Shown piece by piece: positions 41,473 through 51,955 of a stretch of 64,000 nucleotides of DNA. Every line of letters begins with the position of its first letter. Positions within the stretch are counted from its first letter, which is position 1. Both the position numbers and the translations under genes were made by a program. Below the pieces are notes generated by a model. It worked only from the letters and a program-made list of their open reading frames with translations. It was not told the DNA's origin and did no database searches. The DNA comes from Pseudomonas chlororaphis (GTDB lineage: Bacteria > Pseudomonadota > Gammaproteobacteria > Pseudomonadales > Pseudomonadaceae), in contig NZ_JSFK01000003.1 in NCBI RefSeq assembly GCF_000783395.1, forward strand, positions 310,135 to 374,134. The letters are read 5' to 3'.

Positions 41473-42747
41473 ATGAATAGAACTCTCTACACCGCGCTGT
41501 TTTACCTGGGGCTGCCATTGGTGGCGATTCGGCTGTGGCTGCGCGCACGCAAGGCGCCGGCTTACGCCAAACGGATTGGCGAACGTTTCTCTTACGGCAT
41601 GCCGAAATTGCACCCCGGCGGCATCTGGGTGCACGCGGTGTCGGTGGGCGAAAGCATTGCTGCGGCGCCGATGATCCGCGCCTTGCTGCAACGTTATCCA
41701 CAGTTGCCGATCACCGTGACCTGCATGACGCCGACCGGTTCGGAGCGGATTCAGGCGCTGTTCGCCAATGAACCGCGCATTCAGCATTGCTATCTGCCGT
41801 ATGACTTGCCGTGTGCGGCTGCGCGGTTTCTTGATCGCGTTCAGCCCAAGCTCGCGGTGATCATGGAGACCGAACTGTGGCCCAACCACATTCATCAGTG
41901 CGCCAAGCGTGGAATCCCGGTGGCGCTGGCCAATGGGCGTTTGTCCGAGCGTTCGGCACGCGGTTATGGGCGCTTCAACAAGCTGACCGCGCCGATGCTC
42001 GCCGAGATGAGTCTGTTCGCTGTGCAGACCGAAACCGAAGCCCAGCGCTTCCGCGATCTGGGCGCGCGCCCGGAAACTGTCGAGGTCACCGGCTCGATCA
42101 AATTCGACCTGACCATCGACCCGCAGCTGCTGCAACGCGCCGCTGACTTGCGTGGCCAATGGCAGGCGCTGGAACGTCCAGTGTGGATCGCCGCCAGCAC
42201 CCACGAAGGTGAGGATGAAGTGGTGCTCGATGCCCACCGTCGCTTGCTGGCCAATCACCCGGATGCGCTGCTGATCCTGGTGCCACGTCACCCGGAGCGC
42301 TTCAACTCGGTGTTCGAACTGTGTCAGCGCGAAGGCTTCGCCACCGTGCGGCGTTCGACCGGGGCCAATGTCGATGCACAGACATCCGTGCTGCTCGGCG
42401 ACACCATGGGTGAATTGCTGTTTCTCTACGCACTGGCGGACAGCGCGTTTGTCGGCGGCAGTCTGGTGCCTAACGGCGGGCACAATCTGCTGGAGCCGGC
42501 AGCACTGGCGAAACCGGTGATCAGTGGCCCGCACCTGTTCAACTTCCTCGATATCGCCGCGCAATTGCGTGAAGCCGGGGCGTTGGCCGAGGTCGATGAT
42601 GCCGAAGGGCTGGCCGTGGAAGTTCAGCGCTTGTTCGAATTGCCGCGTGATGCGCAGCGTATGGCTGAGGCCGGGCTGGCGGTAATGCGCCGCAATCAGG
42701 GCGCGTTGCAGCGTTTGCTGGATGGTTTGGGCAAACTGATCAAGTAA
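41473..42747 (+). CDS. waaA: Kdo transferase (3-deoxy-D-manno-octulosonic acid transferase)
   Basis: WaaA adds Kdo residues to lipid IVA, forming the base on which WaaC acts. The 424-residue GT30 protein has the N-terminal membrane-anchoring helix (YTALFYLGLPLVAIRLWL), WVHAVSVGESIAAAPMIRAL (about 51-70) with the catalytic Glu, METELWPNHIHQC (about 132), SIKFDLTI, and the donor-domain GGSLVPNGGHNLLEPAALAKPV (about 330), all diagnostic. It begins 11 bases after the LysR gene stop in the same direction and ends at a perfect REPIN hairpin. Confidence 0.96.
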   Translation: MNRTLYTALFYLGLPLVAIRLWLRARKAPAYAKRIGERFSYGMPKLHPGGIWVHAVSVGESIAAAPMIRALLQRYPQLPITVTCMTPTGSERIQALFANEPRIQHCYLPYDLPCAAARFLDRVQPKLAVIMETELWPNHIHQCAKRGIPVALANGRLSERSARGYGRFNKLTAPMLAEMSLFAVQTETEAQRFRDLGARPETVEVTGSIKFDLTIDPQLLQRAADLRGQWQALERPVWIAASTHEGEDEVVLDAHRRLLANHPDALLILVPRHPERFNSVFELCQREGFATVRRSTGANVDAQTSVLLGDTMGELLFLYALADSAFVGGSLVPNGGHNLLEPAALAKPVISGPHLFNFLDIAAQLREAGALAEVDDAEGLAVEVQRLFELPRDAQRMAEAGLAVMRRNQGALQRLLDGLGKLIK

Positions 42748-42750
42748 GCA

Positions 42751-42826
42751 AAAAGATCGCAGCCTTCGGCAGCTCCTACATTGGAAAATGTTCCTCTGTA
42801 GGAGCTGCCGAAGGCTGCGATCTTTT
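42751..42826. terminator. Perfect 30-bp REPIN hairpin between waaA and tolC
   Basis: The arms 42751-42780 and 42797-42826 are perfect 30-bp complements around a 16-base loop, and both ends carry A/T runs (AAAA on the left, TTTT on the right). This is the GTAGGAGCTGCC class. It lies between the two convergent genes and has the form of a bidirectional terminator. Confidence 0.8.
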
Positions 42827-42837
42827 GTTTTTAAGGC

Positions 42838-44271
42838 TTAAGGCCGGGCCTTGAGCTGCGCCTCGGCAGCCTTGGCCAGATCCGGCGGGAGGAAATCCTT
42901 GTCCGGGTTGTAGTCGGCTTTCAGATAACGCCGCAGATCTTCCAGGTCCCCCGGATTCAACGTTCCCGCCGCCTGCTTCAGGCGCAGGTTGTCGAGGATG
43001 TAGTCATAGCGCGTGTTGTTGTAGTTGCGCACCGAGGTGTATAGCTGGCGCTGCGCATCGAGCACGTCAACGATGTTGCGCGTACCGACCTGATACCCGA
43101 TTTCCGTGGCTTCCACTGCGCTCTGGTTGGAGATGATCGACTGGCGACGCGCCTGCACTTGCTCGACATCGGTGTTCACAGCGCGGTGCAGGTTGCGGGT
43201 GTTTTCGACGATTTGCCGGCGCAGGGATTCGCGCTGTTGTTCGCTCTGATTCAGTTGCTCATACGACTGGCGCACTTGCGAGCTGGTCAGTCCGCCGCTG
43301 TAGATCGGGATGTTCAGTTGCAGGCCGACCGTGCTCTGCTCGACGTTGTCGCGATACGGCACGCCAAAGGCGTTCGGGTTGGAAAAGCCGAGGGCGTCGT
43401 TGTCACCCTTTTCGTATTTGGCCACGGCATCGAGGGTCGGCAAATGGCCGGCCTTGCGCTGCTTGAGCGTTTGCTCGGCAGAGCTGACCGCGTAGTTGCT
43501 GGCGAGCAGATTGAGGTTCTGCCGCGCCGCCGTGTCGACCCAGGACTTCGCATCGTTTGGTGCCGGCGGCAGGATCGGCAGCGTATGGACGATGCCCTGA
43601 ATCGAGTTGTACTGGCGGTTGGTCAGGGTGATCAGCGCTTCGAACGCGTCATCGACCTGACGCTGCGCAACAATACGGTTGGCCCGCGCGGTGTCGTAAC
43701 TGGCTTGCGATTGCAGCACGTCGGTCTTGTCCGAGAGGCCGACATCGAAGCGCTCGTTGGACTGGTCGAGCTGGCGCTTGAACGCGGCTTCTTCAGCCTT
43801 GGTCGAGGCCAGGTTGTCCTGGCTGCGCAGCACGTTGAAATAGCTTTCGGCTGATTGCAGGATCAGGTTCTGCTCAGTCGCCGACAGTTGCAGCGCGGCT
43901 TGCTCGTTGACGTCCTTCGCGGCCTGGTACTGGAACCAGCGATCGGCGCGGAACAATGGCTGGGCCAGGGTCGCCTGATACGAGTGTGCGCTGCGATTGG
44001 CAGTGGCCGAGGGTTGATCGATCGACGTACGTACATTGGCCACTTCGGCGCCGCCCGACAGGTTCGGCAGCAACCCGGCGCGGGCCTGTGGCACGACTTC
44101 TTTCTGCGCTCCGTACTGAGCGCGGGCGGCGGCCAGATCGGCGTTGTTGTCGACCGCCTCCTGATAGACGCTGACCAGATCGGTTTTGGTCGACAAGGGC
44201 GCTTCTGCTGCCCAGGCCATTGCGTTGGACGCACAAGACACGGCAACAGCCAGTGAGAGTTTGCGCAGCAT
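42838..44271 (-). CDS. tolC: TolC-family outer-membrane efflux channel
   Basis: TolC-type trimeric channels span the outer membrane and periplasm and serve RND pumps and type I secretion. The 477-residue precursor begins MLRKLSLAVAVSCASNAMAWA, a Sec signal peptide cleaved near AWAAEA. The mature protein shows the two-fold repeated helical-barrel layout: LVSVYQEAVDNNADLAAARAQ in the first half and NLLASNYAVSSAEQTLKQRKAGHLP in the second, plus VGTRNIVDVLDAQRQLY. The frame is open upstream, but only ATG 44271 gives a signal peptide. It is divergent from the thiC riboswitch transcript. No pump genes are adjacent. Confidence 0.93.
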   Translation of the reverse strand: MLRKLSLAVAVSCASNAMAWAAEAPLSTKTDLVSVYQEAVDNNADLAAARAQYGAQKEVVPQARAGLLPNLSGGAEVANVRTSIDQPSATANRSAHSYQATLAQPLFRADRWFQYQAAKDVNEQAALQLSATEQNLILQSAESYFNVLRSQDNLASTKAEEAAFKRQLDQSNERFDVGLSDKTDVLQSQASYDTARANRIVAQRQVDDAFEALITLTNRQYNSIQGIVHTLPILPPAPNDAKSWVDTAARQNLNLLASNYAVSSAEQTLKQRKAGHLPTLDAVAKYEKGDNDALGFSNPNAFGVPYRDNVEQSTVGLQLNIPIYSGGLTSSQVRQSYEQLNQSEQQRESLRRQIVENTRNLHRAVNTDVEQVQARRQSIISNQSAVEATEIGYQVGTRNIVDVLDAQRQLYTSVRNYNNTRYDYILDNLRLKQAAGTLNPGDLEDLRRYLKADYNPDKDFLPPDLAKAAEAQLKARP

Positions 44272-44480
44272 GAGGCGATCCCTAGCATTAATATTATGGA
44301 AGTAATCCGGGCGCCAAAGGTAAGGCGCAGGCCCCGCAGCGTCAAGGCGTGGCGGGGCAAAGCGAGTGTAGTTGCGCATTTGCCTCACAACAATCGGCCC
44401 AACCTGTGTATTTGCGCCATTCATCATGGTGTTTGCTGCGGTGTTGGCGTTCTTTGCCGGTTGTGTCTAGACTGGCCGGG

Positions 44481-46619
<2,139 letters not shown>

Positions 46620-46635
46620 TCTGACCTGAAGTTTT

Positions 46636-46742
46636 GATCGTTCCCACGCTCTGCGTGGGAATGCAGCCCGGGACGCTCTGCGTCCCAAAGCGTGACGCGG
46701 AGCGTCACCAGAGGCATTCCCACGCGGAGCGCAGGAACGATC
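46636..46742. repeat. Palindromic element of the GATCGTTCCCACGC class
   Basis: Outer arms (GATCGTTCCCACGCTCTGCG and its imperfect complement ending at 46742) enclose further small palindromes (GGGACGCTCTGCGTCCC and GTGACGCGGAGCGTCAC), giving a cloverleaf-like fold. It lies between thiC and the cytX-like gene, where it may dampen read-through. Confidence 0.8.
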
Positions 46743-46792
46743 AGCGGACGGCGGGTCAACACAACAACAGATGTCCCTCTGAGATAACACCC

Positions 46793-48085
46793 TTGAGCAT
46801 TCAACCCAGCACCTATTCCCCAGACCTCGCCGTGCCCGCCGACAAGCGTGTGTTCGGCGGTCGCGATCTGTTTTCCCTGTGGTTCTCCCTCGGCATCGGC
46901 CTGATGGTTTTGCAGACCGGCGCATTACTCGCGCCTGGCCTCGGCCTGTCCGGTTCGCTGCTGGCGATTTTTCTCGGCACGCTGGTCGGCGTACTGTTGC
47001 TGGCCGCCGTCGGCGTGATCGGCAGCGACACCGGCCTGTCGTCGATGGCCGCGCTGAAACTCAGCCTCGGCAGCAAAGGCGCGAGCCTGCCGGCGTTGCT
47101 CAACCTGCTGCAACTGATCGGTTGGGGTTCGTTCGAAATCATTGTCATGCGCGACGCCGCCAGCCTGCTCGGTACCCGCGCGTTCAGTGAAGGTTCGCTG
47201 TGGTCGAACCCGCTGTTGTGGACGCTGTTTTTCGGCGCGCTGGCGACCTTGCTCGCGGTCAGCGGGCCGCTGACTTTCGTGCGGCAGATTCTGCGCAAGT
47301 GGGGCATCTGGCTGTTACTGGCGGCGTGCCTCTGGCTGACCTGGAACCTGTTCGCCAAAGCTGATCTGGCCGATCTCTGGTCGCGCGCCGGTGACGGTTC
47401 GATGCCGTTCGCCGTGGGCTTCGACATTGCGATTGCGATGCCGCTGTCGTGGCTGCCGCTGATCGCCGATTACTCACGATTCGGCAAGCGTGCGAAGAAC
47501 GTTTTCGGCGGTACTGCGGTCGGTTTCTTCATCGGCAATTTCTGGCTGATGAGCCTTGGCGTCGCCTACACCCTGGCCTTTGCGCCAAGCGGTGAAGTCA
47601 ACGCGCTGTTGCTGGCTCTTGCTGGCGCCGGTCTGGGCATTCCGCTGCTGCTGATTCTGCTCGATGAGTCGGAAAACGCCTTCGCCGATATTCACTCGGC
47701 AGCGGTTTCCAGCGGGATTCTGTTGCGCCTGAAAGTCGAGCATCTGGCCTTGGCCATCGGCGTGATCTGCACGCTGATCGCATTGCTGGCGCCGTTGGCG
47801 CAGTACCAGAATTTCCTGCTGCTGATCGGTTCGGTGTTTGCGCCGCTGTTCGGCGTGGTGCTGGTGGATCACTTCATCCTGCGCAAGCGCAGTGCTCAGG
47901 TCGCGTCAGCCGCATTGCGCTGGCCGGCGCTGTTGGCGTGGCTGGGAGGCGTGAGCACCTACCACTTGCTGGCAAATCTGTATCCGGATGTCGGCGCAAC
48001 CCTGCCGGCGCTGGTCCTGGCAGGGCTGTTGCAGCTCGTGCTGGGCCGGGCCTTCAGTTACGGCCGGGAAACAGCTCAGGCTTGA
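46793..48085 (+). CDS. cytX: CytX-like hydroxymethylpyrimidine/cytosine permease
   Basis: A 430-residue NCS1-family transporter with about 12 membrane helices. RDLFSLWFSLGIGLMVLQTGALLAPG begins helix 1. LLNLLQLIGWGSFEIIVMRDAA (about 100) resembles CytX, the putative importer of the thiamine pyrimidine precursor HMP. Placement directly behind riboswitch-controlled thiC supports a role in thiamine salvage rather than plain cytosine uptake. TTG 46793 is the likely start, with only a weak TGAGA upstream, and an open extension before it runs through the repeat. Its last 32 bases overlap the 3' end of the convergent DUF3298 gene. Confidence 0.8.
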   Translation: MSIQPSTYSPDLAVPADKRVFGGRDLFSLWFSLGIGLMVLQTGALLAPGLGLSGSLLAIFLGTLVGVLLLAAVGVIGSDTGLSSMAALKLSLGSKGASLPALLNLLQLIGWGSFEIIVMRDAASLLGTRAFSEGSLWSNPLLWTLFFGALATLLAVSGPLTFVRQILRKWGIWLLLAACLWLTWNLFAKADLADLWSRAGDGSMPFAVGFDIAIAMPLSWLPLIADYSRFGKRAKNVFGGTAVGFFIGNFWLMSLGVAYTLAFAPSGEVNALLLALAGAGLGIPLLLILLDESENAFADIHSAAVSSGILLRLKVEHLALAIGVICTLIALLAPLAQYQNFLLLIGSVFAPLFGVVLVDHFILRKRSAQVASAALRWPALLAWLGGVSTYHLLANLYPDVGATLPALVLAGLLQLVLGRAFSYGRETAQA

Positions 48086-48800
48086 GAATGCCGTTCAGAC
48101 GCGGATAAGGAATCTTCAGTTCGACGTGGCCCAGCGCGTAAGGCGCGATGGTGGTCACGTCGTACTTGAGGATCACACCACCATAAGTCAGCGCCACGTT
48201 CGGGGTTTTCACGAACGGCCAGTTCGCCACGAACTCAGGCTCCTGATCGAGCTTGGTACTGATCAACCAACTGTTGTGCGCGACTTGCGCCGCTTTCCAG
48301 AACGCCTCTTCCTGACCCGGCATCAACATGTCGGACAGGTTCAGCACCTTGTGCTGCTGGCGCGAATAGTTGATGAAACCGCGACCCGGGGTGCCATGCG
48401 CACCGCCGGTGTCGAGGTAGCTCGACACCTCGATGATCACCAAGCCGTCATGCTGCTCGCGTACTTTCGCTTGCAGGTAGCTGCTGTTGCGCGGGCCGGC
48501 GCTGGCCAGAAACTGATCGCGATAAGCCGCCAGGGTTGGCGCTACCGGGGCGTTTTTCTCGGTGCGGGTCATTTGCAGCAGGCGTTTTTCGATGATGCCG
48601 TCCAGCGCAGGTTCGGCCGGGAAGCGCAGGGTGTCGATGTTTACCAGCGGGCAATCCGGGTTGGAACAGCCCGGTTTCAGTTGTTCCGATGCATCGCGGG
48701 TGGTTTCCAGCGGTGTGCGGTAGTTGGGCTGGAACAGGCTGGCGCACGCGCCCAGAGTCAGGGCAATGGCGGCCACGGAGGCAATTTTGAAAAGCGACAT
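48054..48800 (-). CDS. DUF3298/RsiV-domain lipoprotein
   Basis: A 248-residue lipoprotein: MSLFKIASVAAIALTLGAC is a signal peptide with lipobox LGAC. The mature part has the DUF4163/DUF3298 (RsiV-like) architecture, with the domain core VIIEVSSYLDTGGAHGTPGRGFINY (about 145) followed by VLNLSDMLMPGQEEAFWKAA and a C-terminal IAPYALGHVELKIPY. The fold is shared with the sigma-factor regulator RsiV, but the anti-sigma part is missing, so it is probably a periplasmic-facing envelope protein of unknown role. Two Cys (CSNPDC) near residue 50 may pair. Its stop lies inside the cytX-like gene (32-base tail-to-tail overlap). Confidence 0.85.
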   Translation of the reverse strand: MSLFKIASVAAIALTLGACASLFQPNYRTPLETTRDASEQLKPGCSNPDCPLVNIDTLRFPAEPALDGIIEKRLLQMTRTEKNAPVAPTLAAYRDQFLASAGPRNSSYLQAKVREQHDGLVIIEVSSYLDTGGAHGTPGRGFINYSRQQHKVLNLSDMLMPGQEEAFWKAAQVAHNSWLISTKLDQEPEFVANWPFVKTPNVALTYGGVILKYDVTTIAPYALGHVELKIPYPRLNGILKPELFPGRN

Positions 48801-48970
48801 GGGCGTCCTTTCGAAAGCAGGGGAAGGCAAAAAGATATCCGCTTCGACTCTCGCAGAAGCAGTCAGTTCGCCACTAAGCTAATTAGAGTGGGTTTCGCCT
48901 CCACCGTCCATCCCGCTGACGGTAAAGGGGCTGCATCAAACCGTTCGGGCGCGTTAGGATGGCGCGAAGT

Positions 48971-48996
48971 CGAGGTTGCCAGTAACAGGAACCTCG
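48971..48996 (+). promoter_or_regulatory. Hairpin in the nudF leader
   Basis: CGAGGTT (48971-48977) and AACCTCG (48990-48996) form a perfect 7-bp stem with a 12-base loop, about 30 bases before the nudF start. The remaining gap 48801-49025 shows no gene. Confidence 0.35.
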
Positions 48997-49025
48997 TGAT
49001 GGATTTGCAGTAGACGAGGATGCTC

Positions 49026-49643
49026 ATGACTGATTTTGCCAACGCCATTCCGACCACCGTCGACGTCGTACGACGCGAGCGCTGCTACGAGGGTTTTTAC
49101 AAACTCGACCGTTTGCACCTGCGCCATGAATTGTTCGCCGGTGGCATGAGCCGTGAGATCAACCGTGAAGTGTTTGTGCGTCACGATGCCGTGTGCATGC
49201 TGCCCTATGATCCGCAGCGCGACGAAGTGGTGTTGATCGAGCAGTTTCGCGTCGGTGCCATGGGCAAGACCGACAATCCGTGGCTGGTCGAACTGGTCGC
49301 TGGTCTGATCGACAAAGATGAACAACCGGAAGAAGTTGCTCACCGCGAGGCGCAGGAGGAAGCTGGGCTGGACATCAAGGCCTTGTGGCCGATGACCAAA
49401 TATTTCCCGTCGCCGGGCGGCAGCAACGAGTTCGTGCATTTGTATCTGGGGCGTTGCAGCACTGACGGCGTTGGCGGCCTGCATGGCCTGGAAGAAGAGG
49501 CAGAAGATATCCGCGTCACGGTCTGGGCTTTTGAAGATGCCTTGCAGGCCGTCCGTGACGGACGCATTGCCAACGCGGCGAGCATCATCGCTTTGCAGTG
49601 GCTGGCGCTGAACCGCGCCGAAGTGAGGGGGTTATGGTCGTAA
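49026..49643 (+). CDS. nudF: ADP-ribose pyrophosphatase
   Basis: NudF hydrolyses ADP-ribose to AMP and ribose 5-phosphate, limiting free ADP-ribose. The 205-residue protein has the Nudix box GLIDKDEQPEEVAHREAQEEAGL (about 99-121, G..E..REAQEEAGL, quoted as two parts GLIDKDEQPEEVAH and REAQEEAGL) with all catalytic glutamates. VLIEQFRVGAM and KYFPSPGGSNEFVHLYLG are typical ADPRase elements. ATG 49026 has GAGGA at 49016-49020. ATG 49020 is an in-frame alternative. It heads the nudF-yqiB-cpdA-yqiA-parE block, whose order is the same in E. coli. Confidence 0.95.
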   Translation: MTDFANAIPTTVDVVRRERCYEGFYKLDRLHLRHELFAGGMSREINREVFVRHDAVCMLPYDPQRDEVVLIEQFRVGAMGKTDNPWLVELVAGLIDKDEQPEEVAHREAQEEAGLDIKALWPMTKYFPSPGGSNEFVHLYLGRCSTDGVGGLHGLEEEAEDIRVTVWAFEDALQAVRDGRIANAASIIALQWLALNRAEVRGLWS

Positions 49644-50086
49644 ACAAATTGCGCGATCGCTATCGAGTCGACCTCGTGGGGCTGCAAGCCGCCTGCGAGG
49701 CCAACTACGCGCGCCTGATGCGACTGCTGCCGGACATGCGCAACGAACCCGAGGCGCGGCGCATCGCCGTGACCCAGGGCGAGCAGATGCTTGGCGTGCT
49801 GGCCCTCGAAGTGCTGCAAACCTGTCCGTACACCACCACTTTGCAGGTGCGCCAGGAACACAGCCTGCCTTGGCTGCCGGTGCCGCAACTGGAAGTGCAG
49901 GTCTATCACGATGCGCGCATGGCCGAAGTGGTCAGCGCCGAACATGCACGACGCTTTCGCGGCATCTATCCTTACCCGAATGCGGCCATGCATCAGCCAG
50001 ATGAAAAGGCCCAGCTCAATCTGTTCCTGGGGGAATGGCTGAGTCATTGCCTGGCGCTGGGGCACGAGTACGAAGTCGTACGCTAG
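49634..50086 (+). CDS. yqiB: DUF1249 family protein
   Basis: A 150-residue cytoplasmic protein of the YqiB/DUF1249 family, found between nudF and cpdA in many gammaproteobacteria. The sequence shows YRVDLVGLQAACEANYARLMRLLP at the N-terminus and a conserved core VYHDARMAEVVSAEHARRFRGIYPYPN (quoted in part VYHDARMAEVV and RFRGIYPYPN), ending with LNLFLGEWLSHCLALG. No catalytic motif is recognisable and the function is unknown. ATG 49634 is preceded by GAGGGGG and overlaps nudF by 10 bases, so translation is coupled. Confidence 0.88.
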   Translation: MVVNKLRDRYRVDLVGLQAACEANYARLMRLLPDMRNEPEARRIAVTQGEQMLGVLALEVLQTCPYTTTLQVRQEHSLPWLPVPQLEVQVYHDARMAEVVSAEHARRFRGIYPYPNAAMHQPDEKAQLNLFLGEWLSHCLALGHEYEVVR

Positions 50087-50185
50087 TTGTGAACTGCGTC
50101 CGGTTCGTCGGTTTCCTCTTTTACTGATCCCCCAGCATAATTGCGGCACTCGATCGATTCCGTGCTTTTGCCTTGGGAGAACGCC

Positions 50186-51001
50186 TTGCCGAGCGTATCC
50201 ACGTTGACCCCCGCCGATCCGGCGTTGCTGGTGCAGTTGTCCGACAGCCATTTGTTCGCTGAAGCGGATGGCACGCTGTTGGGCATGAACACCCGCGAGA
50301 GCCTGCAAAAGGTCATCGAGCTGGTGCTGGGGCAGCAGCCGCAGATCGATCTGATTCTGGCCACTGGCGATATCTCGCAGGATGGCACACTGGAGTCGTA
50401 TCAGCAGTTTCGCCAGATGAGCGCGCAGATCGCTGCCCCGGCGCGGTGGATTCCCGGTAATCACGACGAACCGATGATCATGGCCCAAGCCGCCGTGCAA
50501 AGCACGCTGCTGGAGCCGGTAGTGGATATCGGCAACTGGCGGGTGACGCTGCTCGATTCGGCGGTGCCGGGTTCGGTGCCGGGGTATCTGCAGGACGATC
50601 AACTGCAACTGCTGGCCCGCTCGCTGAGCGAAGCGCCGGAGCGCCATCATCTGGTTTGCTTTCACCATCATCCGGTGTCGATCGGTTGCGCGTGGATGGA
50701 GCCGATTGGTTTGCGCAATCCAGAGGCGTTTTTCGAGGTACTGGATCGTTTTCCACAGGCTCGCGCGGTGTTGTGGGGGCATGTGCATCAGGAGATTGAT
50801 CGTGAGCGCAATGGCGTGCGCTTGATGGCTTCGCCTTCGACCTGCATTCAGTTCGAGCCGGGTAGTGATGACTTCAAGGTGGGGGAGCAGGCGCCGGGGT
50901 ATCGCTGGTTGCGGTTGTTGCCGGATGGGCGGCTGGAAACCGGGGTTGAGCGCGTCCGCGGTTTTGCCTTCACTGTCGATTACGGCTCCGAAGGTTACTG
51001 A
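50186..51001 (+). CDS. cpdA: 3',5'-cyclic-AMP phosphodiesterase
   Basis: CpdA hydrolyses cAMP and so limits Vfr/CRP-dependent regulation. The 271-residue metallophosphoesterase has all calcineurin-type metal motifs in order: LSDSHLFA (about 19), LATGDISQDG (about 62), WIPGNHDEP (about 92), FHHHPVSIG (about 160) and LWGHVHQE (about 205). The TTG at 50186, with GGGAGA at 50175-50180, gives a family-length protein. An upstream ATG at 50141 lacks a ribosome site. About 100 bases separate it from yqiB, and a MITE copy lies downstream. Confidence 0.93.
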   Translation: MPSVSTLTPADPALLVQLSDSHLFAEADGTLLGMNTRESLQKVIELVLGQQPQIDLILATGDISQDGTLESYQQFRQMSAQIAAPARWIPGNHDEPMIMAQAAVQSTLLEPVVDIGNWRVTLLDSAVPGSVPGYLQDDQLQLLARSLSEAPERHHLVCFHHHPVSIGCAWMEPIGLRNPEAFFEVLDRFPQARAVLWGHVHQEIDRERNGVRLMASPSTCIQFEPGSDDFKVGEQAPGYRWLRLLPDGRLETGVERVRGFAFTVDYGSEGY

Positions 51002-51015
51002 TTTTCGATCAAAAT

Positions 51016-51207
51016 CCCCTCATCGGAACGCCGCCCGCCCAGCCCTCTCCCAGAGGGAGAGGGGGCCGACCGAGGTGTCTTTCGCTATCCATCGACCTGA
51101 AGCAGCGTTGTCGATTATGGATTCACAGCACAGCGTTCAGGTCGATGTAGTTCGCAAATATCCCCCATTCGGTCCCCTCTCCCTCCGGGAGAGGGCTAGG
51201 GTGAGGG
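51016..51207. mobile_element. MITE-like element, copy 2 (left end damaged)
   Basis: The right terminal repeat (51187-51207) is identical to that of copy 1. The left end is broken up by about 15 extra bases between CCCCTCA and CCCAGCCCTCTCCC. It fills most of the 304-base gap between cpdA and yqiA, and no gene is seen there. Confidence 0.75.
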
Positions 51208-51305
51208 CAGCTCGTGCTGTCACACCAAATTATCGAGCCCACCCCCAATCCGCTCTTCTCTCCCTGTAAACTCCGCAAACCCAAACCGACACCCAGGGAG
51301 CTCAA

Positions 51306-51914
51306 ATGTCCGGTTCGATCCTCTATATCCACGGTTTCAACAGCGCCCCGGCCTCGAAAAAGGCCTGTCAGCTGGTCGCGGTGATGGAGCGGCTGGGTTT
51401 GAGCGACAAACTGCGTGTCCCGGCCCTGCATCACCATCCGCGCGAAGCCATCGGTCAGTTGGAGCAAGCGATTGCCGAACTGGACCGGCCGCTGCTGGTG
51501 GGAAGCTCACTCGGCGGCTACTATGCGACTCACCTGGCCGAGCGCCAGGGCCTGAAAGCCCTGCTGGTCAACCCGGCGGTCAGCCCGCACCGGATGTTCG
51601 ACGGCTATCTGGGCACGCAGAAAAACCTGTATACCGATGAAACCTGGGAATTGACCCACGACCACGTCACGGCGCTGGCCGAACTGGAAGTGCCGGCGCC
51701 TCAGGATGCGCAGCGTTATCAGGTGTGGTTGCAGACCGGCGATGAAACACTGGATTATCGCCTCGCCCAGCAGTATTACCGGGCTTGCGCCTTGCGCATT
51801 CAGGCCGGCGGCGATCACGGTTTTCAGGGTTTTGCCGGGCAATTGCCGGCGTTGCTGAGTTTTGCCGGCATTGGCGCCGATGTGTATCAGGCAATCGATT
51901 TCACCGCATTGTGA
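51306..51914 (+). CDS. yqiA: YqiA-type esterase (alpha/beta hydrolase)
   Basis: A 202-residue esterase of the YqiA family (UPF0227-like), located just before parE as in E. coli. The oxyanion region ILYIHGFNSAPASKK opens the protein. The nucleophile elbow is VGSSLGGYYATHLAE (Ser about 70), and the late acid and His lie in LQTGDETLDY and AGGDHGFQGFA (His about 179). YqiA of E. coli hydrolyses short acyl and palmitoyl-CoA model substrates. The physiological substrate is unknown. AGGGAG precedes ATG 51306. It is followed 41 bases later by parE. Confidence 0.92.
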   Translation: MSGSILYIHGFNSAPASKKACQLVAVMERLGLSDKLRVPALHHHPREAIGQLEQAIAELDRPLLVGSSLGGYYATHLAERQGLKALLVNPAVSPHRMFDGYLGTQKNLYTDETWELTHDHVTALAELEVPAPQDAQRYQVWLQTGDETLDYRLAQQYYRACALRIQAGGDHGFQGFAGQLPALLSFAGIGADVYQAIDFTAL

Positions 51915-51955
51915 AGTCTTGCCCCTATTTCATGAATGACTGACGACGAGACCCT

